NCBI GenBank assembly: GCA_023473405.1
Contig: JAMCZD010000460.1
Span: 1 to 9,281 of the forward strand
Length of the DNA stretch: 9,281 nt
Source: Candidatus Omnitrophota bacterium
GTDB taxonomy: Bacteria > Verrucomicrobiota > Verrucomicrobiia > Limisphaerales > UBA1319
Reading direction: 5' to 3'
Shown here: one piece after another, positions 1 through 6,897 of the stretch
How the letters are laid out: every line of letters starts with the position of its first letter
Position numbering within the stretch: the stretch's first letter is position 1
Notes under the pieces: model-generated
Seen by the model: the letters and a program-made list of their open reading frames with translations, nothing else
What the model was told of the DNA's origin: nothing
Databases searched by the model: none
Made by a program: the position numbers and the translations under genes

Positions 1-519
1 AGCGGCTTTGTGGGCACGGACACCTTTACTTACCGGGCCAGCGACGGCACCGACCAGTCCAACGAGGCCACAGTGACGGTGATAGTGAATTCTGCCGGCG
101 GCACCGAAACCTACACGAATACTACCAAAACGAACATCATCGACCGAGGCATTTGCACTTCGACCATCGTCATTGGCGATAACTACTCGATCCTGGACCT
201 TAACGTAAAACTGAACATAACGCACACGCGCGACTCGGATTTGCAGGTCTTCCTGATCGGGCCCGATGGGACGCGGATTCAATTGTTCGCCAACATTGGC
301 GGCACTGGTCAGAATTTCCAGAATACAATCCTGGACGACGAAGCAGCCACATCGATTGCGAACGGCACAGCCCCGTTTGACGGGACGTACAAACCGATGC
401 AGAGCCTGAGCGCTTTCGACGGCAAATTGACGAAGGGCACCTGGACGATCGAAGTGCGTGATACGGTAAAGAAGATGACCGGCACGCTGGACAGTTGGTC
501 CCTCATTATCGAGCACTGA
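1..519 (+). CDS. C-terminal part of a secreted protein with an Ig/cadherin-like repeat and a P-domain (5' partial)
   Basis: The frame is open from base 1, so the true start lies to the left; 172 residues are visible before the TGA. Residues 1 to about 33 match the end of a bacterial Ig/cadherin-like tandem repeat (GTDTFTYRASDG, then SNEATVTVIV). Residues about 38-172 look like a P/Homo B domain, the beta-sandwich that follows the catalytic domain in subtilisin/kexin proteases and also ends many bacterial secreted proteins. Its hallmarks are ITHTRDSDLQVFLIGPDGT, the LFANIGGTGQNFQNTILDD stretch, FDGTYKP, and the closing GTWTIEVRD...GTLDSWSLII. The catalytic or main domain is outside the window, so the parent may be a protease, an adhesin or another large surface protein. 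The P-domain call is firm; the role of the whole protein is unknown. The 7-bp repeat tract begins one base after the stop codon. Confidence 0.85.
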   Translation, partial: SGFVGTDTFTYRASDGTDQSNEATVTVIVNSAGGTETYTNTTKTNIIDRGICTSTIVIGDNYSILDLNVKLNITHTRDSDLQVFLIGPDGTRIQLFANIGGTGQNFQNTILDDEAATSIANGTAPFDGTYKPMQSLSAFDGKLTKGTWTIEVRDTVKKMTGTLDSWSLIIEH

Positions 520-520
520 G

Positions 521-600
521 TTGGATTTGAGATTTAGGATTTGGGATTCGGGAATTGGGAATCAAGATTTGGGAATCGGTATTTAGGAAGTGAGGAATGG
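521..600. repeat. Degenerate 7-bp tandem repeat tract A, about 11 units
   Basis: From base 521 the sequence divides into consecutive heptamers: TTGGATT, TGAGATT, TAGGATT, TGGGATT, CGGGAAT, TGGGAAT, CAAGATT, TGGGAAT, CGGTATT, TAGGAAG, TGAGGAA, then TGG. The loose consensus is TGGGATT or TGGGAAT. The phase holds for the whole tract without an indel. It starts one base after the stop codon of the P-domain gene. Short open frames across the tract are low-complexity translations and are not genes. Heptanucleotide short tandem repeats (STRRs) are known from filamentous cyanobacteria; the likeness noted here is in unit length and intergenic position only. Confidence 0.8.
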
Positions 601-698
601 ACAAGGGAGAGTTGGAAAGGAGGACCCTGGAGTTTGCAGGTCGCGATGTGCGCTGGTCGTTTGTCATTGAAAGGGGTGCGTGGCCGCTCTGGACCCGA

Positions 699-740
699 TT
701 ACAAATTACCAATTTTCAATGCTCAATGCTCAATACTCAA
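699..740. repeat. Degenerate 7-bp tandem repeat tract B, 6 units
   Basis: Six consecutive heptamers are visible: TTACAAA, TTACCAA, TTTTCAA, TGCTCAA, TGCTCAA, TACTCAA, followed by the divergent TGCCCGG. The loose consensus is T-N-N-T/C-CAA. The unit length equals that of tract A, but the unit sequence differs. It ends about 60 bp before the glucosidase start. The roughly 100 bp between tracts A and B show no coding or structural signal that I can support. Confidence 0.75.
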
Positions 741-799
741 TGCCCGGCTTCGTTGACTTCGATCCGGAGGTGCATTACCTGTTTAACAGGGATTGAACG

Positions 800-3502
800 A
801 TGGACGCTACTAAAACACCGATCACCACGGCCGAGGCTCAGCGACTGGAGGAAGACAGGCAACGAGTAAAGAATTGGAAACGCTGGGGGCCGTACTTGGC
901 CGAGCGGCAATGGGGTACGGTGCGCGAGGATTACTCACCTTGCGGAACGTGCTGGGATTACTTCACTCATGATCAGGCCCGAAGCCGGGCCTACCGTTGG
1001 GGCGAGGACGGCCTTCTTGGGATCACGGACCGCGAATGCCGTTTGTGTTTTGCGTTGGCGTTATGGAACGGGCGTGACCCGATCCTGAAGGAACGCCTCT
1101 TTGGATTATCGGGTCCGCAAGGCAATCATGGAGAGGACGTCAAGGAATGTTATTTCTACCTCGAGTCCACCCCCACACATTCGTACGTCAAGAGCTTATA
1201 CAAATACCCGCAATTCGAGTTTCCGTACGCGCAGTTGGTGGATGAGAACCGGCGGCGGACCAGGCGGGACCCCGAATTCGAGTTAATGGACACGGGCATT
1301 TTCGATGGAAACAGGTATTTTGATGTTGTTGCCGAATACGCCAAGGCATCGCCCAACGATATTTTGATTCGATTGACGGTGGCCAATCGCAGCTCGGAGA
1401 GGGCCAAGCTATACCTTCTGCCGACGCTCTGGTTCCGCAATACCTGGAGCTGGGGAATTCGGTCGCAGGCTGGTTTGTCCAAACCGCAAATCACGGTCCA
1501 CGACAAGGGGATATTATCCGCCCGCCATGGCAGTTTGGGAGAGTTCCATTTGGCGGTCGATCAAGGGCCGGGCAGTGAGCCGCCGTTGTTTCTCTTCACC
1601 GAAAACGAGACCAATTTCGCGCGGCTTTTCGGTGGACAAAATCCGGGTAATTGCGTGAAAGACGCCTTCCATGACTATCTGATTCATCAACGGACAGGAG
1701 CGGTCAACCCGGGGAAAACGGGCACGAAAGCGGCGGCTTGCTACCGGTTGGAGCTGGGAGAAGGCGATCAAGCCATTGTTCGACTCCGCTTATTCGGCGT
1801 GCATGAGGCGCCGGTGAAACCCTTTGGGCCGGAGTTTGAGGCCACATTTGCGCGGCGCATGCGCGAGTCGAAGGAGTTTTATGCGGACCGCGTGCCGCCC
1901 GGCATTTCGTCCGACGAGAACCGCATCATCTGTCAGGCCTATTCGGGTCTCTTGATTTCGAAACAATTCTATCACTACGTGGTCAAGGAGTGGCTTGAAG
2001 GCGATCCCGGCGAACCAGTGCCACCGGCCAGCCGGAAGCGTGGGCGCAATCACGAATGGACGCATCTTTATAATCGGGACGTCATCTCGATGCCGGACAA
2101 GTGGGAGTTTCCATGGTATGCAGCGTGGGACCTTGCCTTCCACATGGTTGCGATGGCGCGGATCGACCCGGATTATGCCAAGGAACAGCTCGTGCTCTTT
2201 CTGCGTGAATGGTATATGCATCCAAACGGCCAGATCCCGGCCTACGAGTTCGCGTTTTCGGATGTGAACCCGCCGGTGCACGCCTGGGCCGCTTGGCGTG
2301 TTTTCAAGATAACCGGGGCGCGCGAGGAACGGGACCGGCATTTCCTGGCGCGTGTTTTCCAGAAGTTGGTTCTTAATTTTACCTGGTGGGTTAACCGCAA
2401 AGACCCCGAAGGCAACAACTTGTTCGCCGGCGGCTTTCTCGGTCTGGATAACATCGGCCTTTTTGACCAGTCCAAACCTTTGCCCATGGGGGCGCATATG
2501 GCCCAAGCCGATGGCACAGCCTGGATGGCTTTCTACTGCGCCACGATGCTTTCGATCGCTCTCAAGCTGGCCGAGCATGATCCGGCTTATGAGGACATGG
2601 CTTCCAAGTTCTTCGAGCATTTCGTGGCCATCGCCGATGCCATGAATTCACTTGGCGGAACCGGGCTCTGGGATGAGTTGGACGGCTTCTATTATTCGCA
2701 ATTGCGCTACGACGGCCGCCAAGTCGCACTTCGGATTCGATCCCTGGTCGGGCTGATCCCGCTAATCGCGGTCGAGAACCTGGAACAGGAGGTCATGGAT
2801 AAGCTGCCCGGGTTCACCAAGCGCATGCGATGGTTCCTGCAAAACCGGCAGGATATAACACGGCATATTAGTTGCCTTGCCGATTCTCCAGATGAGCCTC
2901 ATGGGCGTCGGCTATTGGCTATCCCCACGCAACAACGTCTCGAACGAGTGCTGCGCTACGTGCTTGATGAAAACGAGTTCCTGTCGCCGTTCGGCATCCG
3001 ATCTGTGTCGCGCGTTCACCTCGAGCACCCTTTTGTATTCAATGTGGACGGCCATGAATACCGGGTCGACTACGAACCTGGCGAGGCGCAATCCGATCTG
3101 TTCGGCGGCAACTCGAACTGGCGCGGGCCGATCTGGATGCCGATTAATTACCTGCTGATCGAGGCGCTGGAACGGTATCACCATTTCTACGGCGATAGTT
3201 TCCAAGTCGAATGCCCCACCGGTTCCGGCAGGAAAATGAACTTGCAGCAAGTGGCCGACGACATAGCTTGCCGGCTCGTTCGGATTTTTCTGCCGGATGC
3301 GTCAGGACAACGGCCATGCCATGGGCCGGACCCGCGCTTTGCCACCGATCCTTATTGGCGGGACCTCCTGTTGTTCAACGAGTATTTTAACGGCGAGACC
3401 GGGCGCGGCCTGGGCGCCAGCCACCAAACCGGGTGGACCGCCCTGGTGGCGCGCTGCATCGAAAACCGAGTCCGCTCGAGGGCGGCAGGCAAGCCCGTCT
3501 GA
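800..3502 (+). CDS. GH63-like glucosidase (MGH1-like glycoside hydrolase), cytoplasmic
   Basis: This 900-residue protein belongs to the large bacterial group usually annotated as glucosidase or mannosyl-oligosaccharide glucosidase-like (GH63, clan GH-G). Family features are the N-terminal beta-rich region with FGLSGPQGNHGEDVKE and STPTHSYVKSLYKYPQ, then an (alpha/alpha)6-barrel region from about residue 370. The barrel carries WEFPWYAAWDLAFH (435-448), GQIPAYEFAFSDVNPPVHAW (477-496), NSNWRGPIWMPINYL (771-785) and EYFNGETGRGLGASHQTGW (861-879). By analogy with clan GH-G trehalases, D444 is the candidate general acid and E861 the candidate base; this is inference. There is no signal peptide, so a cytoplasmic role on an alpha-glucoside or compatible-solute glycoside is likely, but the substrate cannot be read from sequence. 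ATG 800 is preferred because the frame is closed by TGA at 794-796; AGGGA at 788-792 is a plausible ribosome site. The stop lies 41 bp from the convergent peroxiredoxin stop. Confidence 0.93.
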   Translation: MDATKTPITTAEAQRLEEDRQRVKNWKRWGPYLAERQWGTVREDYSPCGTCWDYFTHDQARSRAYRWGEDGLLGITDRECRLCFALALWNGRDPILKERLFGLSGPQGNHGEDVKECYFYLESTPTHSYVKSLYKYPQFEFPYAQLVDENRRRTRRDPEFELMDTGIFDGNRYFDVVAEYAKASPNDILIRLTVANRSSERAKLYLLPTLWFRNTWSWGIRSQAGLSKPQITVHDKGILSARHGSLGEFHLAVDQGPGSEPPLFLFTENETNFARLFGGQNPGNCVKDAFHDYLIHQRTGAVNPGKTGTKAAACYRLELGEGDQAIVRLRLFGVHEAPVKPFGPEFEATFARRMRESKEFYADRVPPGISSDENRIICQAYSGLLISKQFYHYVVKEWLEGDPGEPVPPASRKRGRNHEWTHLYNRDVISMPDKWEFPWYAAWDLAFHMVAMARIDPDYAKEQLVLFLREWYMHPNGQIPAYEFAFSDVNPPVHAWAAWRVFKITGAREERDRHFLARVFQKLVLNFTWWVNRKDPEGNNLFAGGFLGLDNIGLFDQSKPLPMGAHMAQADGTAWMAFYCATMLSIALKLAEHDPAYEDMASKFFEHFVAIADAMNSLGGTGLWDELDGFYYSQLRYDGRQVALRIRSLVGLIPLIAVENLEQEVMDKLPGFTKRMRWFLQNRQDITRHISCLADSPDEPHGRRLLAIPTQQRLERVLRYVLDENEFLSPFGIRSVSRVHLEHPFVFNVDGHEYRVDYEPGEAQSDLFGGNSNWRGPIWMPINYLLIEALERYHHFYGDSFQVECPTGSGRKMNLQQVADDIACRLVRIFLPDASGQRPCHGPDPRFATDPYWRDLLLFNEYFNGETGRGLGASHQTGWTALVARCIENRVRSRAAGKPV

Positions 3503-3543
3503 TGGCCGATGCGGCGATGGCTGTTGCCACACTGGCCCACGTG

Positions 3544-4092
3544 TCAAGGCGAGCGCAGCTTGGCGATGGCGACTTGCATCTCCTGCAGATGGACCGCTGC
3601 CGATGGGTTGTCGGTAACATGGGCAATCTTGCCGTCCAGGCCGATGAGAAAACTCACCCGGCGGGCCGTCTTGGCTCCCGGCCCGCGCCGTGCGCCGTAA
3701 GCGTCAACAACCTTGCCTTCGGGATCAACCAGCAGGGGGAAGTTGAGATTGTATTTTTCGCGGAACTTGCGGTGACTGGCGGCCGAGTCGAAGCTCACGC
3801 CCAATACCTGGACTTGGCCCTTCTGCAAATCGTTCATCCGGTCTCGCAATCCGCAGGCCTCGGCTGTGCAACCTGGCGTGTTGTCCTTCGGATAGAAGTA
3901 GAGCAGGACGATTCTTTTGCCGATCAGATCGGCCAGGCTCCAGGTTTTTCCATCCTGATCCTGGGCGGTGAAGTCGGGGGCGAGGCTGCCCGCTTGCGGT
4001 CGGGAATCCGTCTGACCGGCTTGGGCGCAGAACTGGCACATCAGCAAGGCGATCGCCAGGCATCCCGGGTTCCAGAGTAGTTCTGAGTTCAT
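3544..4092 (-). CDS. Exported Bcp-type peroxiredoxin (AhpC/TSA family)
   Basis: The 182-residue product is a thiol peroxidase of the Bcp/PrxQ group, which reduces hydrogen and organic peroxides using thioredoxin-like donors. The active-site segment PKDNTPGCTAEACGLRD (68-84) contains the peroxidatic cysteine C75 in the P-x3-T-x2-C motif. The second cysteine, C80, is placed as the resolving cysteine of Bcp proteins. APDF (38-41), YFYPKD and the RRVSFLIG segment also fit the family. Unlike cytoplasmic Bcp of about 155 residues, it has an N-terminal extension: a hydrophobic stretch at about residues 11-22 followed by AQA-G (23-26), a plausible signal-peptidase I site. A periplasmic location is inferred. 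The ATG is preceded on its strand by AAAGGA five bases upstream, a clear ribosome site that supports this start. The gene is divergent from tgt and convergent with the glucosidase. Confidence 0.93.
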   Translation of the reverse strand: MNSELLWNPGCLAIALLMCQFCAQAGQTDSRPQAGSLAPDFTAQDQDGKTWSLADLIGKRIVLLYFYPKDNTPGCTAEACGLRDRMNDLQKGQVQVLGVSFDSAASHRKFREKYNLNFPLLVDPEGKVVDAYGARRGPGAKTARRVSFLIGLDGKIAHVTDNPSAAVHLQEMQVAIAKLRSP

Positions 4093-4326
4093 TTGATTCC
4101 TTTAGTGTCAATATGTTTTAATTTAAGAATCAGCGTTGCCGAATGAACATAAGTGAGAGGAGAGCAATGTCAACTGGACCCCTAAATTGATCGCTGAGGA
4201 TTGGTTGTTTTTCATTGAGAAAGCCAAACGTCGCCATGGTTCCTTTTTCAATGGCGCAGCCACTCTGAAATCGATTACGAGAAAAGGCGTGTTCAGTTGG
4301 CGGGGTTGTGATGGAATGTCTGTTTC
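4093..4326. other. Divergent intergenic spacer between peroxiredoxin and tgt
   Basis: These 234 bp must hold the start signals of both flanking genes, but I find no convincing sigma-70 pair for either. A TTGACA-like hexamer on the minus strand lies directly against the peroxiredoxin ribosome site and is too close to act as a -35. A 6-bp inverted repeat (CGCCAT at 4232-4237, ATGGCG at 4251-4256) has a 13-nt loop and no T-run. The segment from 4169 (TGTCAACTGGACCCC) resembles the ends of some insertion sequences, but there is no transposase and no matching partner end. No preQ1 riboswitch pattern is visible upstream of tgt. Confidence 0.5.
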
Positions 4327-5460
4327 ATGTTCGAGTTGTTGAAAACGGATGCAGAGACGCGGGCGCGGCTGGGTCGACTGACCACGGCGCGGGGAGTGAT
4401 TAACACGCCGATGTTCATGCCGGTGGGCACGCAGGGCAGCGTGAAGACGCTGGACCCGCGTGAGTTGCGGGAAATAGGCGCGGAGATTGTGTTGAGCAAC
4501 ACCTATCATCTCTGTGTCCGGCCGGGTCTGGCGATATTGCGCAAAATGGGAGGACTGCACCGGTTCATGGGGTGGCAGTATCCGATTTTAACCGACAGCG
4601 GCGGTTACCAGGTGTTTAGCCTGGCCAAAATCCGAAAGATCAAGCCGGACGGGGTCGAGTTCCGGTCGCATCTGGACGGGGCAGCCTTTTTTCTAGGGCC
4701 CGAGCAGGCGATGGAAATCCAGCGCGTTTTGGGTTCGGACATCGCCATGGTGCTGGATGAATGCCCGCCTCATAATTGCTCGCCCCGGACGGCGCACGCG
4801 GCGGTCGAGCGCACGATCCAATGGGCCTCATGTTGCCGGGAGCAACCGCGTGGGGACGGGCAAATGGTCTTTGGTATCGTCCAAGGCGGAGTGGATGCGG
4901 CGTTGCGGGAGCGTTGCGCTCGAGCGATTGTTGATCTGGGCTTTGATGGTTACGCCATCGGGGGGGTGAGCGTGGGCGAACCGGAGCCGGAGATGATGCG
5001 GGCTATCGAGATGACCGAGCCGTTCCTGCCGGCGGAGCGGGTGCGTTATGCCATGGGCCTGGGGACGCCGGCGCAATTGGTCGAGCTGGTGGCGCGCGGC
5101 GTGGACTTATTTGATTGCGTATTGCCGACGCGGATTGCGCGCAACGGGACGGCTTTCACGCGCCGGGGAACCCTCACCATCAAGGCGAGTTACCATAAGA
5201 GCGACGAGCGGCCCATCGAGGAGGGCTGCACCTGTTATGCATGCCGGACCTTTTCGCGCGCCTATTTGCGGCACCTGTTCAACGTGGAGGAGATACTGGG
5301 TCTGCGCATGTTGAGCGTGCACAATTGTCATCTCTATCTCGAGCTCATGGCGGAGATGCGCCGGCGGATAGCGGAGGGAACGTTCGCCGAATTCCGGCGC
5401 GAATTTGCGGAGCAGTACGTCCCGTCGAGGAACGTCCGGGCAGCGCGGTTATCAGAATGA
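4327..5460 (+). CDS. tgt: tRNA-guanine(34) transglycosylase (queuine/preQ1 TGT)
   Basis: Bacterial TGT swaps guanine 34 for preQ1 in the GUN anticodons of tRNA-Asp, -Asn, -His and -Tyr, the first tRNA-bound step of queuosine synthesis in the cytoplasm. The 377-residue length is normal. Key residues are intact: D90 in TDSGGYQVFSL (substrate-binding acid), D263 in LFDCVLPTRIARNG (catalytic nucleophile by homology), and the zinc ligands C301, C303, C306 and H332 (CTCYAC followed by the HNCHLY region). The substrate-recognition segments FGIVQGG, GYAIGGVSVGE and RYAMGLGTP are also present. ATG 4327 gives the typical MFELL N-terminus; GGAA about 10 bases upstream is a weak ribosome site. In many bacteria tgt is followed directly by yajC and secD. 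Here its stop is 11 bp from the stop of a reverse-strand ClC-like gene, leaving no room for a separate terminator between them. Confidence 0.97.
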   Translation: MFELLKTDAETRARLGRLTTARGVINTPMFMPVGTQGSVKTLDPRELREIGAEIVLSNTYHLCVRPGLAILRKMGGLHRFMGWQYPILTDSGGYQVFSLAKIRKIKPDGVEFRSHLDGAAFFLGPEQAMEIQRVLGSDIAMVLDECPPHNCSPRTAHAAVERTIQWASCCREQPRGDGQMVFGIVQGGVDAALRERCARAIVDLGFDGYAIGGVSVGEPEPEMMRAIEMTEPFLPAERVRYAMGLGTPAQLVELVARGVDLFDCVLPTRIARNGTAFTRRGTLTIKASYHKSDERPIEEGCTCYACRTFSRAYLRHLFNVEEILGLRMLSVHNCHLYLELMAEMRRRIAEGTFAEFRREFAEQYVPSRNVRAARLSE

Positions 5461-5471
5461 AACCTGGGGAT

Positions 5472-6479
5472 TCATCGGTGGGTGCCTTGAGCGATGGATA
5501 CTTCGGCTCGGAGCAGGTCATGCAAGGTTACAATTCCCAGGAGCCTTCCCCGCGGCCGGTCCAGGACGAGGGCGAGCGATGCGCCTGAATCAATCAACAG
5601 CACTTCCAATTCACGTATGGTCTGCGTGGGGAGACAGAACGTAGCCGGCTCGGGGACCGGCGGACGGTTTTGGCGCAAGGCGAGTTCCGCCTCTTTCCGC
5701 AGCAAGATGCCCAGCACGCTGCCATTTTGAACGACGGGCAAGCGTTGATAAGGGCAACTTCGGAAGGTTTTGGACACCTCGTCGGCTTTCAGACTGGAAA
5801 GCACCACCGGTTGGAAATTCGCGATGGATGAGATCGGCAGTTGCTGGCAGGTTCGGAGGTCCCTGGGCGGAATGACGTGCTCGATATTGTGGCCGTCCTG
5901 GTCCAACAGCGCGTCGTAAAAGCTGTGCTTGGTGAACCTATGAGAAATGGCCTGGCTCACCAGCACCCCCACCAACAACGCCGGCAAGAGTGAGTTCGAG
6001 GCCAGGCGGCCGCCAAATTGCACGGTGGGCCCCTCACGTCCCAGGCTGCTACCGCCGGCGATGCTGAGAATGCCGGCGATGTATTTCACCCAGACCACCC
6101 GCCACGGCACCTCCCCAAAGTCTTTCCAAAAAGCCAATTTGAGCTGGGGAATCCCGCTTCCCGCGGCTTCGGGAGAAAACGAATTAAGCAGAAATCCAGA
6201 CACCAAAGATGTGGCCATAATGACGGCAAAACTGCCGACCAGGAACCACATGGCCGTTATTTTGGCCAGTTGACCGTAAACAAGCCAGAACAGGGCGTTG
6301 ATCGTCGATTGGAAGGCTACCGCTGCCACCCCCGCGGCCAATCCGTAAACGCACGTCATGACGATCAACCGGCTGCGCCCCTGAAGTTTCCCAATGTAAT
6401 ACGGAATCGCGCCTGACGCTGAATTAAGACTCTTAATAATTCTCATTGAAAAAACGAACACCGAGCCCGATTTATCCAT
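5472..6479 (-). CDS. ClC chloride-channel-like protein with internal in-frame deletion and C-terminal CBS pair
   Basis: From ATG 6479 the product is 335 residues. The N-terminal part is a normal ClC start: hydrophobic helices at about 38-68 and 76-98, then GSGIP (107-111) and GREGPTVQFGG (147-157), which are chloride-selectivity and gating-glutamate motifs (E149). Immediately after ASN (160-162) the sequence jumps to SLLPALLVGVLVSQ and HSFYDALLDQDG, which match the last helices before the cytoplasmic region. The segment between, including the third selectivity motif GxFxP and much of the dimer interface, is absent. By comparison with E. coli ClcA about 260 residues are missing. The frame stays open and two CBS domains follow (about 215-262 and 278-326). 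It probably cannot conduct chloride by the known mechanism. An upstream TTG at 6572 would add 31 residues of poor coding character; ATG 6446 is another option. It may be a decaying gene, an assembly collapse, or a repurposed membrane-anchored CBS protein. Confidence 0.8.
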   Translation of the reverse strand: MDKSGSVFVFSMRIIKSLNSASGAIPYYIGKLQGRSRLIVMTCVYGLAAGVAAVAFQSTINALFWLVYGQLAKITAMWFLVGSFAVIMATSLVSGFLLNSFSPEAAGSGIPQLKLAFWKDFGEVPWRVVWVKYIAGILSIAGGSSLGREGPTVQFGGRLASNSLLPALLVGVLVSQAISHRFTKHSFYDALLDQDGHNIEHVIPPRDLRTCQQLPISSIANFQPVVLSSLKADEVSKTFRSCPYQRLPVVQNGSVLGILLRKEAELALRQNRPPVPEPATFCLPTQTIRELEVLLIDSGASLALVLDRPRGRLLGIVTLHDLLRAEVSIAQGTHR

Positions 6480-6530
6480 GCCCAGTATTGATTTTAAGGA
6501 ATGATGAATAGACGCGCAATGAATATGCTG

Positions 6531-6548
6531 AGTGGCCCCAGTGGCCCC
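6531..6548. repeat. 9-bp perfect tandem duplication
   Basis: AGTGGCCCC occurs twice head to tail (6531-6539 and 6540-6548). It lies about 50 bp upstream of the likely ATG of the ClC-like gene. If translation began at the upstream TTG it would encode a GATGAT duplication. It is probably simple replication slippage. Confidence 0.6.
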
Positions 6549-6697
6549 GGGTGTGAGACAAGAATCTTTCAAGGTGCGTCAATCTGGTTTGTTTTGCTCT
6601 CCTGGATATATAAGAACACCATCCCTTTCCTTTGAACGCCATCTTTAAGCGCTGAGGTCTTCGGCAAATGCAAGCGGCGCATGATGGGCGAGTCTCA

Positions 6698-6739
6698 GCG
6701 CCAACGGCGCGTTGCCATACCAGCCTGGGCCAACGGCCC
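6698..6739. repeat. Pair of AAC-loop hairpins, likely a palindromic intergenic repeat
   Basis: Two short perfect dyads share one design. GCGCC-AAC-GGCGC lies at 6698-6710 and GGGCC-AAC-GGCCC at 6727-6739. Each has a 5-bp GC stem and the same AAC loop within the core CCAACGG, but the second stem base pair differs (C-G versus G-C), with pairing kept. They are separated by 16 bp including CCATACCAGCCT. The following CCATCCTGGCAATGG can partly pair with that linker. No T-run follows, so a Rho-independent terminator is unlikely. The design suggests a REP-like dispersed element, which the window alone cannot prove. Confidence 0.55.
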
Positions 6740-6867
6740 GTTCCATCCTGGCAATGGTCACAGGTTCCCGCACCCGATCGCCATGCCACGATCATTGAAT
6801 GAACGCTTCGGGCGGGCTCAAGCCGCCGACGGGGGAGCATTGATTTATTCAAATTTTATAAGATCGC

Positions 6868-6897
6868 TTGCCAGAACCGGTATTTCATCACTAGATT
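6868..6897 (+). promoter_or_regulatory. Candidate sigma-70-type promoter for yajC-secDF
   Basis: TTGCCA (6868-6873, 5 of 6 against TTGACA) and TAGATT (6892-6897, 4 of 6 against TATAAT) are spaced by 18 bp. This would place transcription start near 6904, about 17 bases before the yajC ATG. An own promoter is expected because the upstream gene runs in the opposite direction. A nearby TATAAG (6857-6862) has TTGATT only 11 bp upstream, which is too close to form a standard pair. Confidence 0.35.

Noticed and set aside
506..712. Short open frame on the minus strand across tract A
   Set aside because: Its protein is a translation of the 7-bp repeats (IPNS, NPKSQ-like strings), a common false gene.
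1790..2620. Long minus-strand open frame of 276 codons
   Set aside because: It lies wholly inside the GH63-like gene on the opposite strand, has no recognisable domain, and is explained by the high-GC codon use of the sense gene.
3503..3543. Bidirectional terminator between the convergent glucosidase and peroxiredoxin genes
   Set aside because: The 41-bp gap shows no stable stem with flanking T- or A-runs.
3433..4080. Plus-strand open frame of 215 codons
   Set aside because: It is antisense to the peroxiredoxin gene, whose catalytic motifs and ribosome site are clear; the plus-strand translation shows no family features.
4167..4190. Tiny frame MSTGPLN preceded by AGGAG
   Set aside because: Seven codons only, not adjacent to the tgt start, and more simply explained as chance.
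4232..4256. Inverted repeat CGCCAT...ATGGCG as a terminator
   Set aside because: The 6-bp stem has a 13-nt loop and no following T-run, and it lies upstream of genes on both sides rather than after one.
6018..6416. Plus-strand open frame of 132 codons
   Set aside because: It is antisense to the recognisable N-terminal half of the ClC-like gene.
6472..6852. Minus-strand frame of 126 codons upstream of the ClC-like gene
   Set aside because: The composition is rich in Arg, Cys and Trp with no domain. It crosses the hairpin repeat and overlaps the ClC start, so it is best read as non-coding DNA.
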